Made by a program: the position numbers and the translations under genes
In this document: positions 18,851 through 25,700 of the stretch, in pieces
How the letters are laid out: each line of letters starts with the position of its first letter
Numbering within the stretch: the first letter of the stretch is position 1
NCBI GenBank assembly: GCA_035325905.1
Contig: DAOKYY010000005.1
Coordinates: forward strand, 1-64,000
Source: DYGX01 sp035325905
GTDB taxonomy: Bacteria > Chloroflexota > Anaerolineae > Aggregatilineales > Aggregatilineaceae
Direction of reading: 5' to 3'
Length of the DNA stretch: 64,000 nt
Notes under the pieces: generated by a model
The model's input: only the letters and a program-made list of their open reading frames with translations
The model's database searches: none
Told to the model about the DNA's origin: nothing

Positions 18851-19831
18851 TTAGCTGGGGATAATCAGAGTCTGCCCAACGTTAATGCGGTACGGGTAGG
18901 CCAGGCCGTTGGCGGCGGCGATCTTCGGCCAGCTTACGCCATAGCGCAGGCCGATACGGTACAGGTTCTCGCCGGGCTGGACGACGTGAACCCGCACCGG
19001 CGGCGGAGTGATTTCGCCGTACACCGGCAGCGTGTGGATCGGAATGCTCGGCAGCGCGTAGCTGACCGATACCCATCCCGTCTGGCCGGTCGGTAGGACC
19101 ACCTGAACCCACTGGCTGTCGGCGGTGCGATAGGTGCCGAGCGTCAGCGTCGTGCCGTGCGGATAGCTCGTCAGCGCGGCGTAGGTCCAGCCGGGGCCGG
19201 TGAAGACTGTCCCGCCGGGGCCGACGAAGACGGTCGCGCCAGTTGTGCCGCCATAGACGGGCAGCGTCCAGAGCGAGACGCCCGCCAGGATGTACCGGGC
19301 ATTGACCCAGCCGGTCTGGCCCTGGGGCATAACGACCTGCACCCACGAGGCGTCGGCGTTGCGATAGGCGCCCAGCGGCAGGATCGTGCCGCGATAGAAC
19401 TTGCCCACGATGGCGTACCACCAGCCAGGGCCGCTGCGGACGTTCAGCGCGCCGGTGTTGATCATGGCGTTATTGCCGGCCGGCGCGGTGGGCGTGGTCG
19501 GCTGCTGGACGGCCCCGCCGACGCAGACGGTCTTCATCCAGCCCAGTCGCCCGTCGGGCAGAACGACGCGGGAGAAGATCCCGTCGCCGCTGCGCTCGCC
19601 GGTGATCGTGACGGACTGGTTCTGGTAGTACGTGGCGAGCGTCTGGGCGTAGATGTCCGGCGCGACCTTGACGTCGTCCGAAGGACAGGTGACGAGCACG
19701 GTGGTCCAGCCGGCGGCCTGCGCCGCCCGGCCCGGCGTCAGGCCAAGCCCCAGCGCGACCACCAGCGCGAGCAGCATCACCCGGTGCGCCGTACCCGATG
19801 TGCGTGACAGAAGTTTGCGGTGAGCGTTCAT
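18851..19831 (-). CDS. Secreted SH3-like/LysM cell-wall-binding protein
   Basis: The 326-residue product begins with a Sec signal peptide (hydrophobic core about residues 18-32, cleavage likely after AQA). Three bacterial SH3-like units follow; the second and third are clear, with GALNVRSGPGWWYA and TVFTGPGWTYA, each closing with a QxGWV strand. A C-terminal LysM domain (HVVQPGENLYRIGLRYGVSW to INVGQTLIIPS) completes it. LysM binds peptidoglycan or chitin-like glycans and SH3b domains often bind wall peptides, so it is probably a wall-associated adaptor without a catalytic domain. The start ATG 19831 follows GGAGAGG. A TATGAT -10 candidate lies at 19876-19871. It is divergent from the flippase-like gene. 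Confidence 0.88.
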   Translation of the reverse strand: MNAHRKLLSRTSGTAHRVMLLALVVALGLGLTPGRAAQAAGWTTVLVTCPSDDVKVAPDIYAQTLATYYQNQSVTITGERSGDGIFSRVVLPDGRLGWMKTVCVGGAVQQPTTPTAPAGNNAMINTGALNVRSGPGWWYAIVGKFYRGTILPLGAYRNADASWVQVVMPQGQTGWVNARYILAGVSLWTLPVYGGTTGATVFVGPGGTVFTGPGWTYAALTSYPHGTTLTLGTYRTADSQWVQVVLPTGQTGWVSVSYALPSIPIHTLPVYGEITPPPVRVHVVQPGENLYRIGLRYGVSWPKIAAANGLAYPYRINVGQTLIIPS

Positions 19832-20014
19832 GTGTGGCCTCTCCGTACAGTTTCCAAGCCTACTACATTCATCATAAGCCCGATTTCGAGCCGGCCACTC
19901 GACGCCCGCTCTTCGCGCCGCGCATGGCTGGTCTACGCTCAGCCTACTGCGAGCCGGTGGGGATTTCCGCGCCGGGCTGTGTATACTCAGGATGGCGCGG
20001 CATCGGAGAGCGGC

Positions 20015-20020
20015 TATAAT
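20015..20020 (+). promoter_or_regulatory. Candidate -10 (TATAAT) upstream of the glycan cluster
   Basis: A perfect TATAAT lies 37 nt before the first gene of the 20-47 kb series. The -35 position holds no good match. A second candidate, TATACT, is at 19982-19987. Confidence 0.4.
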
Positions 20021-20056
20021 GGCGCGCCGTACCATCGTCTGAGCAGACCCCAACGC

Positions 20057-21100
20057 ATGAAGAAACGCTGGTCCAGCATCCTTCTCGGCCTGGCGGTGAG
20101 CGTGATCGCGCTCGCGCTGCTGCTGCGCCGCGACTTCGCAGGCGTGCGCGACGAGCTGCTGCACGCGCGCTATTGGGCCGCGTTGCCGTGCATCGCGATC
20201 TCGATCGTGGGGCTGTGGCTTCGCGGCGTGCGCTGGCAGGTTCTGTTAAATGGGCGGCTGCCGCTGGCGCGCAGCTTCCATATTCTGAATGTGAGCTACT
20301 TCATCAACGGCGTGCTGCCGCTGCGCGTCGGGGAGCTGGCGCGGGCCGTGCTCGCCGCGCGGACGGAGCCTCCGGTCCCGGTGCTGACCTCGCTGAGCAC
20401 AATCGTGGTCGAGCGTCTGCTCGACACGCTGGCCGTGTTTGCGCTGATTGGGCTGACGTTGCTGGCGCTGCCGGTCGGCCTGGAAATCGGGCTGATGGGC
20501 GCGGCGCTCGGCGTAGGCGCGGTCGCGGGAGTGATCGTGCTGGCGATCTTCTCGCGGCGGCCCGGCTGGGCGCACCAGCTGCTCGACGGCGTGGGGCGGG
20601 CCGTCCCGCTGCTGCGCCGCCCGCAGGTTCACGGCTGGCTGGACCAGGTGCTTGAAGGGCTGGTGCCGCTCGGATCGCCGAGGCTGGCGCTGCTGGCGGC
20701 GTGGTGGACCGCCGCGGCGTGGGCAGCGTCGGTCATCGCGGGCTATGTGTTTCTGTACGCGACCTTCGACGAGCCGACCTGGGCGGCGTCGATGGCGATG
20801 ATCGCGCTGGCGTCGTTCGCGATCGCGGTCCCGGCGGTGCCCGGCAACCTGGGGCCGTTCGAGGCGGCGGTGGTCTTTGGGCTAGCGGGCGCGGGCCTGG
20901 TGGACAGCGTCACGGCGGCCCCGGCGGTGGCGTTCGCGCTGCTGCTGCACGTGGTTAACCTGGGCACCTATATTCTCATGGGGCTGATCGGCCTGTGGGC
21001 AGAGAATGTCAGCCTGGGCGACGTGACGCGCGCGGCCCAGGCGCTGCGCGCGCGGCGAAACACGCCCGCGCTGCCCGAAGTCGACGCGCCGCTGGGCTGA
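20057..21100 (+). CDS. Lysylphosphatidylglycerol synthase-TM/UPF0104 (AglD-like) membrane protein
   Basis: The 347-residue product is a polytopic membrane protein with the UPF0104 pattern: an N-terminal LRRDFAGVRDELLHARYWA, then LRGVRWQVLLNGR, FINGVLPLRVGELARA and VVERLLDTLAVF, and PAVPGNLGPFEAAVVFGLAGAG near the end. This family includes the integral membrane part of MprF and proteins found in archaeal and bacterial glycosylation loci; some are proposed lipid flippases. Next to a GT4 glycosyltransferase and many GT-C proteins, a role in moving or modifying a lipid-linked glycan is the best inference. The longer open frame to 19820 is non-coding in character. The ATG at 20057 has a weak ribosome binding site. 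Confidence 0.85.
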   Translation: MKKRWSSILLGLAVSVIALALLLRRDFAGVRDELLHARYWAALPCIAISIVGLWLRGVRWQVLLNGRLPLARSFHILNVSYFINGVLPLRVGELARAVLAARTEPPVPVLTSLSTIVVERLLDTLAVFALIGLTLLALPVGLEIGLMGAALGVGAVAGVIVLAIFSRRPGWAHQLLDGVGRAVPLLRRPQVHGWLDQVLEGLVPLGSPRLALLAAWWTAAAWAASVIAGYVFLYATFDEPTWAASMAMIALASFAIAVPAVPGNLGPFEAAVVFGLAGAGLVDSVTAAPAVAFALLLHVVNLGTYILMGLIGLWAENVSLGDVTRAAQALRARRNTPALPEVDAPLG

Positions 21101-21128
21101 GCGCGCCCCATGCGCAGATTGAGCGGGT

Positions 21129-22313
21129 ATGGCACCTCTTTCCCCTGAGCATCTCTCGGGCGACAGACCGCTGAAAATCCTGGTCGCGCTGCAATACTAC
21201 CTGCCGCACCGCACCGGCGTGCCGATCCACGTCCAGCGCGTGGCGGAACAACTCGTCCAGCGCGGGCACCAGGTTACGATTCTGGCCGCGCGCCACGCGA
21301 TCGAGCTGCCGCGCGACGAGACGATCAACGGCGTGCGGCTGGTCCGGCTGTGGGCGCCCTGGCGCGTCAGCCGGGGGATGATTATGCCGGCCTATCCCTG
21401 GGCGGCCTGGGGGCTGATCCGGCTGCACGACGTGGTCTGGCTGCATACCCCGATGCTCGAAACCGCGCTGATGGCCGTCCTGACCCGGCTGGCGGGCAAG
21501 CAGTTGATCGCGACGCATCACGGGGACCTGATCCTTCCGCCGGGGCTGTTCAACCGCTTCGTGCGCTGGTTCACGTTTCAGAATTACGCGTTCATGGCGC
21601 GGCGGGCGGCGCGGCTGATTGCGTATAGCCATGATTACGCCGATCATAGCTACTATCTCAAGCCGTTTCGCGAGCGCGTCTCGGTGATTTACCCGCCGAT
21701 CGAGGTGCCGGAGCCGCAGCCGGAGCGCGTGGCCGAGCTGCGCGAGCGCTGGCAGAAGGACGGCGGCCCGCTGATCGGTTACGCCGGGCGCTTCGTGCAG
21801 GAAAAAAGGCCCGACCTGCTGATCCGCGCGCTGGAAGTGATCAACCAGACGCATCCCGACGCGCGCGTGGTCTTCGCGGGAGAATACGACATCCGCTACG
21901 AGAACACCTGGGAGCGCAGCCAGGCGCTGATCCAGCGTTACGAGGACCAGTTAATTTTCCTGGGCACGCTCAGCAGCATGCAGGCGATGGCGAACTTCTA
22001 CGCCGCGTGTGACGTGCTCGTTCTGCCGAGCGACACGGAATGCTTCGCGCTGGTGCAGGTCGAGGCGATGCTGTGCGGCACGCCGGTCGTCATGACCGAC
22101 ACGCCCGGCGGGCGCGTCCCGGTGACGGTCAGCGGGATGGGCCGGATTGTCCCGCGTGGGGATTGGCGCGCGATCGGGATGGCGGTAATCGACGTGCTGG
22201 CGCGGCGATCCGAGATCGTCAAGCCGCGCGCCGAGGTCGAGCGTTTGTTCAACCTGGGGGAAACTGTCGACCGCTACGAGAAGCACCTGCGCCGCGCCGC
22301 GCGCCCGCGTTGA
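21129..22313 (+). CDS. GT4-type glycosyltransferase
   Basis: The 394-residue cytosolic protein has the GT-B architecture. The N-terminal Rossmann domain shows KILVALQYYLPHRTGVPIHV followed by a HxVTILAxR strand. The C-terminal domain shows IGYAGRFVQEKRPDLLIRAL and the donor-site motif PSDTECFALVQVEAM with the conserved E-x7-E spacing. It should transfer a sugar from an NDP- or GDP-sugar to a lipid-linked or glycan acceptor on the cytoplasmic face. It starts 28 bp after the flippase-like gene, suggesting an operon. The specific sugar is not predictable. Confidence 0.9.
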   Translation: MAPLSPEHLSGDRPLKILVALQYYLPHRTGVPIHVQRVAEQLVQRGHQVTILAARHAIELPRDETINGVRLVRLWAPWRVSRGMIMPAYPWAAWGLIRLHDVVWLHTPMLETALMAVLTRLAGKQLIATHHGDLILPPGLFNRFVRWFTFQNYAFMARRAARLIAYSHDYADHSYYLKPFRERVSVIYPPIEVPEPQPERVAELRERWQKDGGPLIGYAGRFVQEKRPDLLIRALEVINQTHPDARVVFAGEYDIRYENTWERSQALIQRYEDQLIFLGTLSSMQAMANFYAACDVLVLPSDTECFALVQVEAMLCGTPVVMTDTPGGRVPVTVSGMGRIVPRGDWRAIGMAVIDVLARRSEIVKPRAEVERLFNLGETVDRYEKHLRRAARPR

Positions 22314-22401
22314 TGCAGTCATAGCTTGGCAGTATGATTGCGATAGCACGCAGGATGGGCAGCCGGCTACCGCCGGTTCTGCCCCGAAAGGAGAGTGGTC
22401 G

Positions 22402-22866
22402 ATGGCTGTCATCGCTCGGAACTGGCGACGTCTCACCGTGATCGTGCTGGGCGTCCTGGCTCTTGCCTGGCTGATTCTTCAACTGATCCCGCTCGACCGG
22501 GACAATCCGCCGGTGGTCAGCGAGCCGTCGTGGGACAGCCCGCAGACCCGTGTGCTGGCGCAGCGCGCCTGCTTCGACTGTCACAGCAACGAGACGGTCT
22601 GGCCCTGGTACTCGCAGGTCGCTCCGGCGCGGCTGCTGATCTGGAAGGATGTGCGCGACGGCCGCGAGGAGATGAATTTCTCGGACTGGACGCGCGCCGA
22701 CCAGGAGACCGGCGAGATCGTCGAGGTGATCCGCGAAGGCGAGATGCCGCCCTGGTATTACACGCTGATGCACCCCGACGCCAAGCTGTCGGCAGCGGAG
22801 AAGCAGGCGCTGATCGACGGCCTGAGCGCCTCGCTGCCGCCGGGCGAGGACCAGGATTCGGACTAG
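22402..22866 (+). CDS. Haem-binding-domain protein (Haem_bd family), membrane anchored
   Basis: The 154-residue protein has one N-terminal membrane segment (about residues 11-31) and an extracytoplasmic domain with a single CxxCH haem-c motif (Cys57, Cys60, His61, in ACFDCHSNE). The WPWYSQVAPARLL and EMPPWYY segments of the Haem_bd family follow; the Met in the latter is a possible distal ligand. It probably carries electrons or senses redox state outside the membrane. Why a c-type cytochrome-like protein sits between glycosyltransferase and methyltransferase genes is not clear. A GAAAGGAGAG ribosome binding site precedes the ATG. Confidence 0.88.
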   Translation: MAVIARNWRRLTVIVLGVLALAWLILQLIPLDRDNPPVVSEPSWDSPQTRVLAQRACFDCHSNETVWPWYSQVAPARLLIWKDVRDGREEMNFSDWTRADQETGEIVEVIREGEMPPWYYTLMHPDAKLSAAEKQALIDGLSASLPPGEDQDSD

Positions 22867-22919
22867 ACGCGGCTCACCCGCGAAACGGTGAGGCGCGCTT
22901 TCGCAATGATAAACCGTTC

Positions 22920-23771
22920 ATGATCGATCCGAAGCTGATCCAGCAAATGACTCGCAACGAGGCCGACATGGCCTTCAAAAAGCGGGTGCAGACCATTTTC
23001 GAGTGGATTCCGCTCGGCGATGACGCGCGTATCCTGGACTGCGCGTGCGGGCGCGGCTTCTACCTCAACATGATCCGCCATGTCAGCCGGTGCGCGCTGG
23101 TGGGATTAGAGCTAGAGGACGAGATTATCCGCAAGGCGCAGCGCAACGTCGGGCACCTGCCGGGCATCACCCTGACGCGCGGCAACATCTACGCGCTGCC
23201 CTTCCCGGACGACTGGTTCGACGGCGTGATCCTGTCCGAGATTCTGGAGCACATCGACGACGACGTGGCCGGGCTGCGCGAGGTTCGCCGCGTGCTGAAG
23301 CCGGGCGGGGGGGTCGCGATCACGGTGCCGAACGCCAACTACCCGTTCCTGTGGGACCCGATCAACAAGACGCTGGAGACGCTGTTTCGCACTAAGATCC
23401 GGCGCGGGCCGCTGGCGGGCATTTGGGCCAACCACGTGCGGCTCTACACGCGCGAGCAGCTTCGCGCGGCGGTCGAGCAGGCCGGGTTCGCGGTCGAGGC
23501 GGAGCGCGCCTTCACGCATACCAGCTTTCCGTTCATTCACAATCTGGTGTATGGGCTGGGTAAGCCGCTGCTCGAATCGGGCCTGCTGCCGCGCAGGCTG
23601 GCCGACGCCGCCGACCGCACGACCTTCGACCGCAACGATGGCAGCCTGCTCAACCCGGTGAACCTGGGCGTCGCCGTGCTGAATTTCTTTGACCGCCCGA
23701 ACACGCTCGACGAGCCGCCGGGCCGCAGCACGGTCAACCTCGCCATCCTGGGGCGCAAGGCGACGGTGTGA
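22920..23771 (+). CDS. Class I SAM-dependent methyltransferase
   Basis: The 283-residue product has motif I ILDCACGRGFYL, the acidic end of strand 2 (LELEDEII) and the ILEHIDDDVAGLREVRRVLKPGG segment characteristic of Methyltransf_11-type enzymes. It should methylate a small molecule or glycan; homologues are common in polysaccharide and lipid-glycan loci. The longer open frame beginning at 22395 covers the preceding gene in a different frame and is not real. The stop codon overlaps the GTG start of the next membrane protein (GTGA), so they are likely coupled. Confidence 0.85.
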   Translation: MIDPKLIQQMTRNEADMAFKKRVQTIFEWIPLGDDARILDCACGRGFYLNMIRHVSRCALVGLELEDEIIRKAQRNVGHLPGITLTRGNIYALPFPDDWFDGVILSEILEHIDDDVAGLREVRRVLKPGGGVAITVPNANYPFLWDPINKTLETLFRTKIRRGPLAGIWANHVRLYTREQLRAAVEQAGFAVEAERAFTHTSFPFIHNLVYGLGKPLLESGLLPRRLADAADRTTFDRNDGSLLNPVNLGVAVLNFFDRPNTLDEPPGRSTVNLAILGRKATV

Positions 23772-25669
23772 GACGAGTCACGCGCGGAAAGGCAAACGCG
23801 GTGACGGTCGTCGCCGCCGCGAGCGTGGCGCTGGCCGCCGTCCTGGCGCTGGACCTGATCCCGTTTCTGCGCGGCGGCGAGGTGTTTCACTGGCAGTGGC
23901 CGTACGAGCCGGTTGGGTCGGTCCACGCGCTGGTGCTGGCGACCGGGGTCGGGCTGTACGCGCTGGTCGCGGCGCGGCTGATCCGGGCCGACAGAAGGCG
24001 CGCGGTGGTCGTCTGGGCGGCGCTGGGCGTGATCGCGCTCTCGCTGCTGGCGACGTGGGTCCGCGCCGGGAACCCACTGGTTGAGATTTATTACCGGACC
24101 GTCTCGCTCACCGCGACCGGGCCGTACACCGCCGCCGGGCTGATCGACTGGTCGAGCGCGGACTGGCACGACTGGCCGGGAGTCATGAGGGAGTACCGCG
24201 AGCTGAGCCAGCACGTCGCGCTCAGCCCGCCGGGGCTGCCGCTGGTCTACGCCGGGGCGAGCCGTGTGTTCGAGCAGGTTCCACCGGTGGCGGATGCGCT
24301 CCAGCGCGGCTTCGTGCCGCTGCAATGCGACAACACGACGCTGCTCCAGTTCTCGGCGGCGGAATGGGCGGCAGCGGCGGTCGGGCTGCTGATGCCGGTC
24401 TGGGCAAGTCTGGCGGTTTTTCCGCTGGCGGCGGTCGCGCGGCGGATGCGGCTGGACGCGCTACGGCTGGCGCCGCTGTGGGCGCTGGTCCCGGCGGTGA
24501 TCCTGTTCGCCGGGTCGTGGAACACCGTCTACCCGGCGCTGAGCGTGGCGGCGTTCGGGCTGTTGCTGCGCGGCTACGCGGCGCGGCGCGGGGCGATCTG
24601 GTGGCTGGGCGCGGGGCTGCTCAGCGGGCTGCTGACATTCGCCAACTTCTCGATGGCGCCGCTGCTGCTCCTGCTGGGGCTGTACGCGCTGCTGCGGCAC
24701 GTCCTGAACGAGCGGCAGCAGCGCCCGGCGTGGTTCTCGCTGAGCGTCGGCGCGTGGTTTGGGCTGGGGCTGGCGCTGCCGTGGCTGTTGTTCTGGGCGC
24801 TGACCGGCAGCGCGCCGGAGGACATGTTGCGTGTCGCCTTCGACCGGCACCTGGCGCTCGACCGCCCGTATGTGCCCTGGCTGTGGATGCACGCCTGGGA
24901 ATGGGCGCTGCTCGGCGGGCTGCCGATTGTGCTGCTGGGCCTGGCGGCGCTGGCACGCTGGCGGCCCGGCCGAGACGTGCTGCCGCTGGCGACGTTCGGC
25001 GCGCTGATCCTGCTGCTGCTCAGCGGGACGGCGCGCGGCGAGACGGGCCGCGTGTGGCTGTTCCTGATCCCGTTCGCGCTGCTGAGCGCCGGGCAGTGGA
25101 TCGCCGGATTGGACGGCGCGGCGGCGCAGGTACGAGCGTGGCGCGGGCTGTGGGCGGCTCAGATCGCGCTGCTGCTGGCGCTGGCTGGAACCTGGGCAGT
25201 GATGGGCGCGCCCGACCTGACGCCGCACCCCGATCCGCCGCCGCTGATCCCTGCCGAAACGCCGCAGGACGCCCGGTTTGACCCCGGCTTCCGGCTGGTG
25301 GGCTGGTCCGCGCAGGCTGAGCCGGGCGCGATCGCGCTGCACCTCAACTGGCGCAGCGAGCGGCAGATGACGACGGCGTATTATTTCGCGGCGCTGCCGG
25401 TCGGGCCGGGCGGCGCGCCGGGCGAGGCGGTCGTCTGGCAGCCGCAGGACACGCGCTACCCGGTGACGTGCTGGCGCCCCGGCGAGACGCTGACCGATAC
25501 CGTCCGCGTGCCTTTGCCGGACTCCGCCGCGCCCGGCGACTGGTACGTCAGCGTGCAGGCGTTCGCGGACGTGAATCGCCCGCTGGACACGGTCGCGGTC
25601 ACGCTGCCGGACGGCTCGCGCGACCGGCAGATCGGGCTGGGGCCGGTGCGCGTCGAGGCGGCAGACTGA
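23768..25669 (+). CDS. Large GT-C-like polytopic membrane protein with C-terminal beta domain
   Basis: The 633-residue protein starts with GTG overlapping the methyltransferase stop. It has about a dozen hydrophobic segments up to residue 480. A first-loop region carries acidic and aromatic residues, with HVALSPPGLPLVYAGASRVF similar to the short SPPGLP loop of PMT-like transferases. A soluble beta-rich domain (about residues 500-633, FRLVGWSAQAEPGAIALHLNW) resembles the C-terminus of the GT-C protein at 7.6 kb. A canonical DD/DE motif in the first loop is not obvious, so glycosyltransferase activity is inferred from the overall pattern and context only. Confidence 0.6.
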   Translation: MRRVTRGKANAVTVVAAASVALAAVLALDLIPFLRGGEVFHWQWPYEPVGSVHALVLATGVGLYALVAARLIRADRRRAVVVWAALGVIALSLLATWVRAGNPLVEIYYRTVSLTATGPYTAAGLIDWSSADWHDWPGVMREYRELSQHVALSPPGLPLVYAGASRVFEQVPPVADALQRGFVPLQCDNTTLLQFSAAEWAAAAVGLLMPVWASLAVFPLAAVARRMRLDALRLAPLWALVPAVILFAGSWNTVYPALSVAAFGLLLRGYAARRGAIWWLGAGLLSGLLTFANFSMAPLLLLLGLYALLRHVLNERQQRPAWFSLSVGAWFGLGLALPWLLFWALTGSAPEDMLRVAFDRHLALDRPYVPWLWMHAWEWALLGGLPIVLLGLAALARWRPGRDVLPLATFGALILLLLSGTARGETGRVWLFLIPFALLSAGQWIAGLDGAAAQVRAWRGLWAAQIALLLALAGTWAVMGAPDLTPHPDPPPLIPAETPQDARFDPGFRLVGWSAQAEPGAIALHLNWRSERQMTTAYYFAALPVGPGGAPGEAVVWQPQDTRYPVTCWRPGETLTDTVRVPLPDSAAPGDWYVSVQAFADVNRPLDTVAVTLPDGSRDRQIGLGPVRVEAAD

Positions 25670-25700
25670 GTGTATCTCTCACCTTTCGAGCGGATGACGG

